Positions 18,562 through 26,657 of a DNA stretch of 50,526 nt are shown here, piece by piece. This DNA is from Peptococcaceae bacterium BRH_c8a (GTDB lineage: Bacteria > Bacillota > Desulfotomaculia > Desulfotomaculales > Desulfallaceae). Position numbers and translations under genes: made by a program. The DNA lies in contig LADP01000029.1 in NCBI GenBank assembly GCA_000961575.1, positions 1-50,526 on the forward strand. The letters are read 5' to 3'. The stretch's first letter is position 1, and every line of letters starts with the position of its first letter. The notes beneath the pieces were generated by a model. It did not search any database, was not told the DNA's origin, and saw only the letters and a program-made list of their open reading frames with translations.

Positions 18562-18620
18562 AGACTTTGACTTTGACTAACTTTTACATACAGTATAACA
18601 CCATTTGGCATGAATCATAA
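18562..18620 (-). promoter_or_regulatory. ctsR promoter with candidate CtsR operator
   Basis: On the minus strand TTATGA (18615-18620) and TATACT (18592-18597) are 17 nt apart. The direct repeat AGTCAAAGTCAAAGTCT (18562-18579) lies just downstream, over the expected start point. The GTCAAA half-sites match the CtsR heptad, but the spacing is 6 nt rather than the usual 10, so the operator call is tentative. Confidence 0.55.
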
Positions 18621-18712
18621 AACGTCAGTTTTTATTCTTTATCCTTTAATATCTCCATCCCAGGCTTTATTGCTCATTATTCTTTACGTTTTTTCTTTAA
18701 TCTAAAAACGAC

Positions 18713-18755
18713 AAAAAGAAGAGACAGGATACTAAGTATCCTGTCTCTTCTTTTT
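18713..18755. terminator. Terminator after the tRNA genes
   Basis: A 20-bp perfect stem (18713-18732 with 18736-18755) has a 3-nt loop, flanked by A5 and T5, so it works in both directions. It ends the tRNA transcript immediately after the CCA of tRNA-Asn. Confidence 0.9.
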
Positions 18756-18830
18756 GGCTCCCCGAGCTGGATTCGAACCAGCAACCCTCCGGTTAACAGC
18801 CGGATGCTCTACCGTTGAGCTATCGAGGAA
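18755..18830 (-). tRNA. tRNA-Asn (GTT)
   Basis: The gene is 76 nt with encoded CCA. The acceptor TTCCTCG pairs with CGGGGAG, the anticodon loop is CTGTTAA giving GTT, and the T-arm is CTGGTTCGAATCCAG. It lies 4 nt downstream of tRNA-Ala on the same strand. Confidence 0.97.
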
Positions 18831-18834
18831 CGGG

Positions 18835-18910
18835 TGGTGGAGATGACCGGACTCGAACCGGTGACCCCCTGCTTGCAAGGCAGGTGCTCTCCCAACTGAG
18901 CTACACCCCC
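18835..18910 (-). tRNA. tRNA-Ala (TGC)
   Basis: The gene is 76 nt with encoded CCA. The acceptor starts GGGGGTG, the D-arm is TAGCTCAGTTGGGAGAGCA, the anticodon loop is CTTGCAA giving TGC, and the T-arm is CCGGTTCGAGTCCGG. It is transcribed together with tRNA-Asn. Confidence 0.97.
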
Positions 18911-19011
18911 GTATCTGCAAAAACGATATCTGTGGGAACAAGGCGGTAACGCGTATCCTCACGCCCCGAGTTCTAATGTTACCATAAGGTATTTCAGTTG
19001 TCAATATGGTT

Positions 19012-19147
19012 GGTGCCAGCTTTGGTGCCAGGTGTTGCAAGTTGGTTTGTTGCAAGTTGGGTAGTAGGCTTTGGTGCCAGGTGTTGCAAGTTGCGTTTGT
19101 TGCAAATCGAAGATTTGCAACAAACGCAACTTGCAACACCTGGCACC
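19012..19147. repeat. Palindrome P5 (GGTGCCAGG family) plus a half copy, after lysS
   Basis: The 36-nt arms 19073-19108 and 19112-19147 are exact reverse complements around GAA. They differ from P4 at one inner spot (GCG in place of GG), and the change is present in both arms. An unpaired left-arm copy at 19024-19050 and a short GGTGCCAG start at 19012 lie beside it. The palindrome begins 3 nt beyond the lysS stop. Confidence 0.95.
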
Positions 19148-19150
19148 TTT

Positions 19151-20650
19151 TTACCTGGGTTTCATTAGTGGAAACAGGATGACGTCACGGATGGATGCGG
19201 CATCGGTAAGCAGCATCACCAACCGGTCAATGCCGATGCCCATGCCGCCGGCGGGCGGCATGCCGTATTCCAGGGCGTTAACATAATCCTCGTCCATCAT
19301 GTGCGCCTCATCATCCCCGGCGCGCCTTTTTTCCAGCTGTTTGACAAACCTTTCCCGCTGATCCTGAGGATCGTTCAGTTCAGAAAAGGCGTTGGCCATT
19401 TCCCGGCCGCAGATGAACAGCTCAAACCGGTAAGTCAGGTCGGGCCGGTCCTCTCTTTTCTTGGCCAGGGGTGAAATATCCACCGGGTAATCGTAAATAA
19501 AAGTAGGCTGAATTAGTTTGGGCTCCACCAGTTCCTCGAACACTTTATTCAATATGGAACCCCAGGACTCGCCACGCTCCGCTTCCAAATGCAGGTGACG
19601 CACCGCCTCATAGGCCTCTTCGCCGGTCTGTAGAGAGGCAAAATCCACCCCGCTGTGCTGCTTTACCGCTTCCAGCATGGGTATGCGGGCCCAGGGCTTG
19701 TCCAATTTAATCTCTTGTTCCCCATAGCGTAAATCCAGTGTGTCCAGCACCTGCCGGGCCACGCTGATAATCAAATCCTCGGCGAGATCCATCATGTCGT
19801 TGTAATCGGCGTAAGCCTGGTATAATTCCAACATGGTGAATTCCGGGTTGTGCCTGGTGCTGATACCCTCGTTACGGAAGCTGCGGTTAATTTCATAAAC
19901 TTTTTCGAATCCGCCCACCAGCAGCCGCTTCAGGTACAATTCCGGCGCAATGCGCAGGAATAAATTCATATCCAGGGTATTATGGTGTGTGGTAAAAGGC
20001 TTGGCAGTGGCCCCCCCGGCAATGGGGTGCATCATGGGGGTTTCAACCTCCAAAAAGCCACGCTGCTCCATATAGCTGCGAATACTATGGATAATCCGGC
20101 TGCGCTTCACAAAAGTATCCTTGACCTGGGGATTGACAATTAAGTCTACGTAACGCTGGCGGTAGCGCAGTTCCACATCCCGCAGGCCGTGCCATTTTTC
20201 GGGCAGCGGCCGCAGGGACTTGCTTAACAACCGCAAGGTCAGCACCGCCACGGTGGTTTCACCGGTACGAGTTTTAAACACTTTGCCGGTAACTCCGACG
20301 ATATCGCCAATATCCAGTTTGGTAAATAGCTCGTATGCGTTTTCGCCCACATCATTCAGGCGCGCATAAATCTGAATTAGCCCGGTGGCATCTTGGATGT
20401 TGGCGAATGCCGCCTTGCCGTGCCCCCGCTTGGCCATAACCCGACCGACCAGGGATACTTCCTGCCCTTCAAAGGCATCGAAATCTCCAGTTACCAAGGC
20501 GGCATTGTGGTCAAACTCGTACTTACCACCGTAAGGTTCGATGCCCTGCTCTCTAAATTCGGCCAGTTTTTCCCGCCGCACCTGCATTAATTCGTTAAGG
20601 TCTTCAGTTTCCTGACCGGGTGCTGGTTGATCTTTTTTTTCCTGGGACAT
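19151..20650 (-). CDS. lysS: Lysine-tRNA ligase, class II
   Basis: It charges tRNA-Lys. The N-terminal OB-fold anticodon domain ([18 protein letters not shown]) is followed by class II motif 1 around [20 protein letters not shown], motif 2 [20 protein letters not shown], and motif 3 [16 protein letters not shown]. The length of 499 residues is normal. GGAGG lies 9 nt before the ATG. It follows greA by 46 nt, the common greA-lysS operon of Firmicutes, and its end is capped by palindrome P5. Confidence 0.97.
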   Translation of the reverse strand: MSQEKKDQPAPGQETEDLNELMQVRREKLAEFREQGIEPYGGKYEFDHNAALVTGDFDAFEGQEVSLVGRVMAKRGHGKAAFANIQDATGLIQIYARLNDVGENAYELFTKLDIGDIVGVTGKVFKTRTGETTVAVLTLRLLSKSLRPLPEKWHGLRDVELRYRQRYVDLIVNPQVKDTFVKRSRIIHSIRSYMEQRGFLEVETPMMHPIAGGATAKPFTTHHNTLDMNLFLRIAPELYLKRLLVGGFEKVYEINRSFRNEGISTRHNPEFTMLELYQAYADYNDMMDLAEDLIISVARQVLDTLDLRYGEQEIKLDKPWARIPMLEAVKQHSGVDFASLQTGEEAYEAVRHLHLEAERGESWGSILNKVFEELVEPKLIQPTFIYDYPVDISPLAKKREDRPDLTYRFELFICGREMANAFSELNDPQDQRERFVKQLEKRRAGDDEAHMMDEDYVNALEYGMPPAGGMGIGIDRLVMLLTDAASIRDVILFPLMKPR

Positions 20651-20696
20651 TGTCCGCTACCTCCACTTGATTCGAAAGCTGCCTGTATTACATATC

Positions 20697-21176
20697 CTAC
20701 CTGATAATATCAACAATTTGGTACTTCAATGCGCCGGCCGGTACCATGACCTCAACGGTTTCACCCTTGGGGCAGCCAAGTATAGCCTTACCCACAGGCG
20801 ACTCGTTGGAAATCTTGCTGTTGGCCGGGTCGGCTTCGGCCGAACCCACGATAGTACATTCAAATTCCTCGCCAAATTCCAGGTCCCGTATGAGCACCCT
20901 GGAACCTATAGAAACAACCTCGGTGCCGAGGTTTTCATCATCAATTATTTTTGCGTTACGCAGCATTTTTTCCAGGGTTAGAATCCGGCCTTCAATGAAA
21001 GCCTGCTCGTTCTTGGCGTCCTCATACTCGGAGTTCTCACTAATATCACCGAATTCGATAGCCTGCTTAATCCGCAGTGCCACTTCCCGCCGTTTGACTG
21101 ATTTAAGCTGTTCCAATTCTTCCTCTAGATTTTTTAGGCCCTCTATGGTAAGAATGACTTCCTTGTTACTATTCAT
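20697..21176 (-). CDS. greA: Transcription elongation factor GreA
   Basis: GreA rescues backtracked RNA polymerase by stimulating transcript cleavage. The N-terminal antiparallel coiled coil ([19 protein letters not shown] ... [19 protein letters not shown]) carries the acidic D-x-x-E tip residues, and the C-terminal FKBP-like domain ([13 protein letters not shown]) is intact. The length is 159 residues. The start ATG is 9 nt from AAGGAG. An earlier ATG, only 5 nt from the site, opens a three-codon frame (ATG AAT GAA TAG) overlapping the start. Confidence 0.96.
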   Translation of the reverse strand: MNSNKEVILTIEGLKNLEEELEQLKSVKRREVALRIKQAIEFGDISENSEYEDAKNEQAFIEGRILTLEKMLRNAKIIDDENLGTEVVSIGSRVLIRDLEFGEEFECTIVGSAEADPANSKISNESPVGKAILGCPKGETVEVMVPAGALKYQIVDIIR

Positions 21177-21319
21177 TCATTTTATCTCCTTAATTCAATT
21201 TTTGCAGAATAATTTACTAAAACAATAATAATTTACAGAACAATATATGATGTTATGCGTAAATTATTCGGACAAAGACTTGGCCTGCGCGAGCACGATA
21301 AGCGTAAATATTATTAAAA

Positions 21320-21348
21320 GCACTGCAAAACAAGCTGTTTTGCAGTGC
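21320..21348 (-). terminator. Intrinsic terminator of the 21449 gene
   Basis: A 13-bp stem GCACTGCAAAACA (21320-21332) pairs with 21336-21348 around a 3-nt loop. On the minus strand it is followed by TTTTAATAATATTT. It lies about 100 nt past the stop of the dehydrogenase-like gene. Confidence 0.8.
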
Positions 21349-21448
21349 CCTGCCGCACGGCTATTTTTCCATAACATTATATGAGGGCGATAAACTTCTG
21401 TCAAGGTATGTTATAAAGGTTGTTAAAGGATATTAAATACCGGTTAGG

Positions 21449-22537
21449 TTATTTTACCGCTTTCAGATTTAACCCGACTCGGGCCCGTTCCCGGATTTCC
21501 TCAATTTCTTTGGCGCTGACTGCTCTCTCAAAACTTCTAAATCCAGCCAGTTTAAAATTATGTTTTTTGGCAATGGCTGTTATTTCCTCCACCTGCTGCA
21601 GCGTAAGGTCACGACCCAGGGTGAAATTTTCATACCGGCCTTCCATGGACAACATCATGGTTTCCGCCATGCAGGCGTAAGACATGCCGGGTGGAAAACC
21701 GAAATTAAAATTAAAATTAACCTTGCCTGGCACCTCCACCACACCGCCTTCGATGACCAGCACGTCCTTGCGCTGTTCGGCCACCTGCTTGGATACGTTA
21801 CGAGGACGGCTGACGTCGCATACCACGGTACCGGGCATCAGATCCTCAGGCCCGATAATGGTATCTACAGCGCTGGTCACCGTGATTACGATTTGAGCGC
21901 TTTTCAGGGCGTGTTTAATGTCCGAAGTAATCCGGGCCGCTACACCGGTATCGTAAGTAATCCGACGGGCCAGCTCATCAAGACGGTTTTTGTCACGGGC
22001 CACCAGGGTCAGCGAGCGCACATCCTTGGCCAGCATCCGCGCGCAAACCCGGCCGATGGAACCGGTTGCTCCCACCACTACGGCGTGGCTTTTTTTCAAG
22101 TCGTGCCCCATCAAGCGGGCCGCTTCTTTAGCCCCTTCCAATGCCGTGGCCACCGTATAGCTGTTCCCCGTGGTCACTGCAATATCCAAGTTTTTGGCTA
22201 TGGTAAGGCCGGCATCACCCACCACCGAGGTAAAGGCCCCCAGGCCCACTATTTTAGCGCCCAGCTTTTGAGCCAGCCGGCCGGCCTTAATAATTTTTTT
22301 CATCACGTACTCTTCAGGCAAATCAACCATCAGCCGGGCAGTCAGCGGACAGGCCACAAACCAGCCCTCGGTCTGGGCATGTTGGGAATATACACCGGTA
22401 ATTTTTGAGACTTTTATAGGCGGAACCATTTTGAACAGGTTTTCCTGTATACGCGGCGGCAGTTTGCCCACCAAACCGAATTTTCTTGAGAAGTCGCTGA
22501 TGTCCAGCGGGTGGATGATAAATGCAAAGGTGTTCAT
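21449..22537 (-). CDS. Long-chain acyl-ACP-reductase-like (AAR family) dehydrogenase
   Basis: ATG 22537 follows AAGGAGG by 8 nt, giving 362 residues; the open frame to 22687 is translated repeat DNA. The whole length resembles cyanobacterial acyl-ACP reductase. LGAFTSVVGDAG lies at about 99-110, TTGNSYTVATALEGA at 122-136, the nucleotide loop VVVGATGSIGRV at 153-164, and GMSYACMAETMMLSMEGR holds Cys289 where the cyanobacterial enzyme has its acyl-binding catalytic Cys; ENFTLGRDLTLQQVEEI follows. By family logic it would reduce fatty-acyl thioesters to aldehydes. Automated tools often call such proteins shikimate/quinate dehydrogenase, but no substrate is proven. It pairs with the regulator gene just upstream. 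Confidence 0.8.
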   Translation of the reverse strand: MNTFAFIIHPLDISDFSRKFGLVGKLPPRIQENLFKMVPPIKVSKITGVYSQHAQTEGWFVACPLTARLMVDLPEEYVMKKIIKAGRLAQKLGAKIVGLGAFTSVVGDAGLTIAKNLDIAVTTGNSYTVATALEGAKEAARLMGHDLKKSHAVVVGATGSIGRVCARMLAKDVRSLTLVARDKNRLDELARRITYDTGVAARITSDIKHALKSAQIVITVTSAVDTIIGPEDLMPGTVVCDVSRPRNVSKQVAEQRKDVLVIEGGVVEVPGKVNFNFNFGFPPGMSYACMAETMMLSMEGRYENFTLGRDLTLQQVEEITAIAKKHNFKLAGFRSFERAVSAKEIEEIRERARVGLNLKAVK

Positions 22538-22591
22538 ACAATGTTCCTCCTTGATATGGTCCCTAGCTAGTGTTCCTGAATAAGTCTTGGT

Positions 22592-22773
22592 GAGGGGTTT
22601 GGTGTTACCTACAGGATGCCACTCGCTTTTATACTTGAACGAGCTCATTCGCCTGCGGGCGCCGGAGAACTCGCGCCCTGCGGGCACTCAGACATGCACC
22701 GGCGCTTTTCCGCAGGCTCTCTCGCTCTTTGAACTAAGCTCCTACGCATCCTTACGATAACACCAAACCCCTC
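22592..22773. repeat. Long imperfect inverted repeat upstream of the AAR-like gene
   Basis: Arms 22592-22619 and 22746-22773 match in about 23 of 28 positions (end GAGGGGTTTGGTGTTA). The interior also has partly pairing GC-rich segments, so the 182-nt unit can fold as one long hairpin. A partial copy of the left end is found at 34686-34710 after panD. Confidence 0.75.
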
Positions 22774-22794
22774 CGAAAATTTTTCAACGAAGAA

Positions 22795-23325
22795 CTAACT
22801 ACCGGCCTTGACGGCTCGAATAATCGCCAGCATTTCAGCCGGGTCTACATATTTATCTTCCCGAATGGGGGATTCACCGATTTCCAGCCCCACCACTTCT
22901 TTATCCAAGGCGGCCCGGATAATTTTTATCCGCTTGTCCGAACCGATGACCACTATTTGGTCAAAAGAATGCGCCCTGGCAGTCAATTCCATGATATAGT
23001 CAAAAAGCTCAATGCCGCTTTTCTGCCGCACGAACTCCCAGCGTTCGGTCTCGCTCATCAGCAGGGTGAAATCTACACCTTCCTGTTCGAGCAAATCGAA
23101 TATTTCTTTCCGGTTGGCAATGGGAAAACCAATTACGGCCACGCTTTTACCCTTGCGCACTTCACCCAGGTTTTCCATACGGGATACCAAAGTGCGATCC
23201 ACACCCAGACGGGCGGCCACCTCGGTCTGGGAAAGCCCTGAAGACCGCATTTGCAAAATTTCGTTAATCACGTAATCTATCTTGTGCCTGCTTACAACCT
23301 TATCGCCGATGCGTATCAGGTCCAA
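22795..23325 (-). CDS. HTH-type transcriptional regulator with C-terminal sensor-like domain
   Basis: Residues about 15-58 form a Cro/XRE-like helix-turn-helix (MRSSGLSQTEVAARLGVDRT, LVSRMENLGEV). The rest (about 60-176) looks like an alternating alpha/beta domain (KSVAVIGFPIANRKEI, DQIVVIGSDKRIKIIRAAL) that may bind a ligand; I cannot name a family. It lies directly upstream of the AAR-like gene on the same strand, so it probably controls it and itself. A near-perfect 26-bp palindrome sits just downstream of its -10 box. The protein ends 257 nt before the AAR-like start, a gap filled by the 22592 repeat. Confidence 0.8.
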   Translation of the reverse strand: MDLIRIGDKVVSRHKIDYVINEILQMRSSGLSQTEVAARLGVDRTLVSRMENLGEVRKGKSVAVIGFPIANRKEIFDLLEQEGVDFTLLMSETERWEFVRQKSGIELFDYIMELTARAHSFDQIVVIGSDKRIKIIRAALDKEVVGLEIGESPIREDKYVDPAEMLAIIRAVKAGS

Positions 23326-23356
23326 GTTAAAATATCCTCCTCATTAAAAAAGCAAT

Positions 23357-23414
23357 GACTGTGCACAATTCTGTGTACAGTCATATTGTAACAGTGCTGA
23401 ATATGGAAAGTCAA
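23357..23414 (-). promoter_or_regulatory. Promoter and palindromic operator of the 22795 regulator
   Basis: On the minus strand TTGACT (23409-23414) and TACAAT (23385-23390) are 18 nt apart. Immediately downstream, 23357-23382 is a palindrome with 11-nt arms (GACTGTACACA / TGTGCACAGTC, one mismatch) and a 4-nt centre. Its position over the start point fits repression, most simply by the adjacent regulator itself. Confidence 0.75.
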
Positions 23415-23462
23415 AATTTTTCTAAAAAAACTTAAATCATCCACTTTGCTATATTACGTGCT

Positions 23463-23894
23463 TTACTGCAAGCTTTTAGTGGTTTCATGTATTTGGCCGT
23501 TTTCTTGCCAGCTAATCGTTACCCCCGTTATAAAGGGTCCTATTTCTTCAATTTGTTTCTTAGTTAACTCTCCGGTAGAAATTATTAACTTACCCTCAAC
23601 AGACATGTTGGTGCTTTCTTTTTCTACAACCTGCTGCGATTCCTCGGTAATCCTTGCCCTAACAGCCGGTTCTTTTGAAATCAGCGGTTCAATATCCACA
23701 ATTTCCACGTTGTTACTGCCGATATAAGAAATGTCTATTTGGTATTCAAGCTCTTGCACAGTGAGATCTTCTTGCGAACCGCCCATACTGGTTACCATGT
23801 CCATACTCCAGGGATCCTGGTTGGATTGCTCGGCTGTGCAGCCGAAAAGCATTAGCAATAACGCAACTAATAAAATAATTAATTTTTTACTCAA
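23463..23894 (-). CDS. Small lipoprotein of unknown function
   Basis: The start is TTG 23894, 7 nt from GGGAGGT. The 143-residue product opens SKKLIILLVALLLMLFGC, a lipoprotein signal with lipobox LFGC (Cys at about 19), so it should be anchored outside the cell membrane. The mature part, VQELEYQIDISYIGSNNVEI onward, has alternating strands and no motif I recognise. The segment TGVTISWQENGQIHETTKS near the end is beta-rich. It lies 56 nt downstream of dusB, on the same strand. The longer frame to 24065 overlaps dusB and is not used. Confidence 0.75.
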   Translation of the reverse strand: MSKKLIILLVALLLMLFGCTAEQSNQDPWSMDMVTSMGGSQEDLTVQELEYQIDISYIGSNNVEIVDIEPLISKEPAVRARITEESQQVVEKESTNMSVEGKLIISTGELTKKQIEEIGPFITGVTISWQENGQIHETTKSLQ

Positions 23895-23950
23895 GAACTG
23901 ACCTCCCAAACTGAAAAACCAATATTGACCAGGGAACACATGGCATTTGA

Positions 23951-24919
23951 TTATTGGCCTTCGTCCAACAACGACCAGAATCCCCTGGTAAAGAACTCCC
24001 TGCTGCAGCCCTGGTTGATGAGCCCCCGCAGGCGTGCTGCCCCCCGCAGGCCCCGGGTGTACCAAGCCAGGTGCTTGCGCATTTCCCGGTTGGCGATATG
24101 CTCGCCCTTAGTTTGGGCCAGCAGATTATAATGCCGGACAGCAGTTTCCCGGCGCATTTGTGGCGTCGGGCCGGGCAGGGCTTCTCCTGTGGCCAGATAT
24201 TGTACGGTGCGGCTAAATATCCAAGGGTTGCCCATGGAGGCCCGGCCAATCATCACGCCCAGGCACCCGGTTTCATTGAGCATCCGGGCGGCATCTTCAG
24301 GGCATCCTACGTCTCCGTTGCCAATTACCGGTACATCCAGCGCTTCCCGCACCTGCCTGATGATATCCCAGTCGGCCTCGCCGCTGTAAAACTGCGACCT
24401 GGTGCGTCCGTGCACGGTTACCGCCGCAGCCCCGGACCGCACCATCAGACGGGCAAATTTCACCGCGTTCACTGAATTTTCATCCCAGCCCTTGCGTATC
24501 TTAACCGTTACGGGACATTGAACCCGCTCTACCACCGCCGCCACAATTGATGCTGCCAGTGCCGGGGTTCTCATCAACGCGGCTCCCTCGCCGTTTTTTA
24601 CTATTTTGGGTGTAGGACACCCCATGTTGATATCAATAATGTCGGCACCCCGGCCGGCTACTATCTCCGCCGCCCGGGCCATGTATTCCACATTGCTGCC
24701 GAATAGCTGGGTGCTAATGGGGCTCTGTTCATCGCGGCAGTCCAGTATAATATTTGTTTTGGGGTTACCATGAAGTAGGGCCTGGTCGCTAATCATTTCG
24801 GTGCAAACCAGGCCACAGCCGTGTTCCCGAGCCAGAATCCGAAAAGCCCGGTCAGTAACCCCGGCCATAGGCGCCGCCACCACCGGGTTCTCTATTTTGA
24901 CACTACCAATCTTAAACAT
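23951..24919 (-). CDS. dusB: tRNA-dihydrouridine synthase
   Basis: This FMN-dependent TIM-barrel enzyme reduces specific uridines in tRNA with NADPH. Motifs are VAAPMAGVTDRAFRIL (FMN phosphate side), DINMGCPTPKIVKNGEGAAL with the catalytic Cys, VTVKIRKGWDE, VTVHGRTRSQFY, PVIGNGDV and MIGRASMGNPWIF. The length is about 322 residues from ATG 24919; a GTG four codons earlier is possible, and neither has a strong ribosome site. In Firmicutes it often sits near coaX or lysS, as here. Confidence 0.94.
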   Translation of the reverse strand: MFKIGSVKIENPVVAAPMAGVTDRAFRILAREHGCGLVCTEMISDQALLHGNPKTNIILDCRDEQSPISTQLFGSNVEYMARAAEIVAGRGADIIDINMGCPTPKIVKNGEGAALMRTPALAASIVAAVVERVQCPVTVKIRKGWDENSVNAVKFARLMVRSGAAAVTVHGRTRSQFYSGEADWDIIRQVREALDVPVIGNGDVGCPEDAARMLNETGCLGVMIGRASMGNPWIFSRTVQYLATGEALPGPTPQMRRETAVRHYNLLAQTKGEHIANREMRKHLAWYTRGLRGAARLRGLINQGCSREFFTRGFWSLLDEGQ

Positions 24920-25001
24920 CCAAACACCCACTATTATTTTTCTTAACCCTTATCGCCCACTGGAAGGAAGGCTACTGTAGAGGGCAAAGTAAGAAAAGTT
25001 T

Positions 25002-25508
25002 TTAAACGCACTGGCCCTCAATGGTTTGTTCGACTTCAGCCAGAACCACTGAAGTTTCTACCTGCCGCTGGGGTATGGACCAGTATTGTTTAAGCAGTCG
25101 ATCCTTCTCGGCAGGTGAAACCGTTCGAAAACCGTTTTTTTCATAGAATCGGACCGCCCACACGGCATCCTTCCAGGTGCCGATCAGGATCGGCCGGTCC
25201 GCCTGACCCCGTAAAAAGGCCAGCAGTTTACCCCCAATACCGCTGTTGCGCATATCAGTGCGGATATAGGCATGCCTAATCAGGGTAACATCTCCAACGT
25301 TCTGGATACCCATAACACCCACCAGTTCGCCACCCAACTCGTAGCCCCAGAATACCACACTGTGTTTTATCTCGGCCTGCAGTTCTTCCATGGGCATATA
25401 AGGTTCTTTCCAGCGGTCTGCCGGAATGACCCCTTTATAAACCGTTGAAGAGTCATTAATAATGGCGTAAATGGTATCGATCTCATTTGCACGGCAAAGA
25501 CGAATCAT
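25002..25508 (-). CDS. GNAT-family N-acetyltransferase
   Basis: The 168-residue protein has the GNAT fold: the central strand ELVGVMGIQNVGDVTLIRHA, then the acetyl-CoA loop DMRNSGIGGKLLAFLRGQ (R/Q-x-x-G-x-G/A pattern), and RFYEKNGFRTVS near the C-terminus. The acceptor is unknown. It lies 17 nt after coaX on the same strand and is probably co-transcribed with it. GGAGAGGTG precedes the ATG. Confidence 0.88.
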   Translation of the reverse strand: MIRLCRANEIDTIYAIINDSSTVYKGVIPADRWKEPYMPMEELQAEIKHSVVFWGYELGGELVGVMGIQNVGDVTLIRHAYIRTDMRNSGIGGKLLAFLRGQADRPILIGTWKDAVWAVRFYEKNGFRTVSPAEKDRLLKQYWSIPQRQVETSVVLAEVEQTIEGQCV

Positions 25509-25525
25509 TATGCACCTCTCCCCAT

Positions 25526-26290
25526 TTAGCTATTACGCTCAAAGATTAGCAACAGCCCGGTAAGGGTAAGGTACTTGTCCACTTTGTCAATGGCTGTGGC
25601 TTCCTTGGCAATAAGTTCGGCCAGGCCGCCGGTGGCCAAAACCTTGGGTTCACCTTCTATTTCCCGCTTCATCCGCTCCACTATGCCGTTCACCTGGCCG
25701 GCAAAACCGTATATGAAACCGGACTGCATACTATTAACGGTGTTTTTACCGATTACCGTCGGTGGCTTGGTCAGTTCCACCCGGGGCAGTTTGGCCGCCC
25801 GGGCAAAAAGGGCTTCAGTGGATATACCAATGCCGGGGGCAATGGCTCCGCCCAGATATTCACCCCGGGCCGAGATGGCGCAGAAGGTGGTGGCGGTACC
25901 AAAATCCACAATTATAAGCGGGCCGCCATACTGTTCATAACCGGCCACGGCGTTAACGATGCGGTCGGCCCCCACTTCGCGCGGGTTTTCGTATTTAATA
26001 GGCATGCCGGTTTTAACGCCCGGCCCGATAAATAATGGATTTAAATTAAAATACTTTTGACAGGTCCGCTCCAAAGTATAATTGATGGGTGGAACCACCG
26101 AGGATAGTACCACCGCTTTAATGTCGGTCATGGACAGACCGGAAGAAACAAATAGTTCCCTGAGCAGGATGCCGTATTCGTCATCGGTGCGGTGCCTGGC
26201 AGTAGACAGGCGCCAGTTCTGAATTAGCTCCCTGTCCCGAAAAACGCCCAGCACAATATTAGTGTTACCCACGTCAAAAACCAGTATCAC
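25526..26290 (-). CDS. coaX: Type III pantothenate kinase
   Basis: CoaX phosphorylates pantothenate, the first step of CoA synthesis, and is insensitive to CoA feedback. It belongs to the ASKHA fold: [15 protein letters not shown] (phosphate 1), [31 protein letters not shown] (phosphate 2 and Asp), [17 protein letters not shown], then [10 protein letters not shown] (adenosine motif). The length is 254 residues. The pantothenate synthesis genes panB, panC and panD are about 9-12 kb away in this window, so both halves of the CoA route are nearby. Confidence 0.96.
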   Translation of the reverse strand: MILVFDVGNTNIVLGVFRDRELIQNWRLSTARHRTDDEYGILLRELFVSSGLSMTDIKAVVLSSVVPPINYTLERTCQKYFNLNPLFIGPGVKTGMPIKYENPREVGADRIVNAVAGYEQYGGPLIIVDFGTATTFCAISARGEYLGGAIAPGIGISTEALFARAAKLPRVELTKPPTVIGKNTVNSMQSGFIYGFAGQVNGIVERMKREIEGEPKVLATGGLAELIAKEATAIDKVDKYLTLTGLLLIFERNS

Positions 26291-26421
26291 GGGAATTCCC
26301 CTTTACAATAAAATATAATCACTAAACCCAACGTCATACGCGCTACGACAATTTTATCAAAATCATCCGGCTTTATGCAATATAGAAGACTTGGTTCAGG
26401 TGGGGTTTTGACTCATACGTT

Positions 26422-26472
26422 GGGGACATTCCTCGACCCCAAAGCTTGACCCATAAGCAGAGGTGTGTCCCC
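26422..26472. repeat. Degenerate palindrome (GGGGACA family)
   Basis: GGGGACATTCCTC at 26422 and GAGGTGTGTCCCC ending at 26472 pair except for two central positions. Its ends resemble those of REP-like elements and, more loosely, palindromes P1-P6. Confidence 0.6.
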
Positions 26473-26510
26473 TGACCGCTATACCTTAGTCGCACTTATT
26501 TCGAGCTTAC

Positions 26511-26553
26511 AGCCTGTTAATCCCCGACCTAAAAGGGCGGGGTCTTACAGGCT
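26511..26553. other. Imperfect hairpin in the coaX-pcrB divergent gap
   Basis: AGCCTGT (26511-26517) and ACAGGCT (26547-26553) enclose an inner CCCCG/CGGGG stem with loop ACCTAAAAGGG-like sequence. The form recalls the subterminal hairpins of IS200/IS605 elements, but no transposase is present. A plain structured leader is the alternative. Apart from this hairpin and the 26422 palindrome I see nothing in 26291-26657 except a TATAAT at about 26621 upstream of pcrB. Confidence 0.45.
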
Positions 26554-26657
26554 GTGCGAAGATAAAGCATTTTTAGCGGCCCGTTTTTATAACGCTTACG
26601 TTAAACTTGGTAAAATGTTATATAATATTTTAAGCATTTAACAGGCGGTGGAACAGG

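Noticed and set aside
18732-19139. 135-residue minus-strand open frame
   Set aside because: It runs through both tRNA genes and the P5 repeats; the protein is translated tRNA and palindrome sequence.
21560-22408. 282-residue plus-strand frame
   Set aside because: It is antisense to the AAR-like gene, with His/Gly-rich composition typical of a shadow frame.
23895-24065. N-terminal extension of the lipoprotein
   Set aside because: It overlaps dusB by 115 nt, and TTG 23894 has a ribosome site and a lipoprotein signal.
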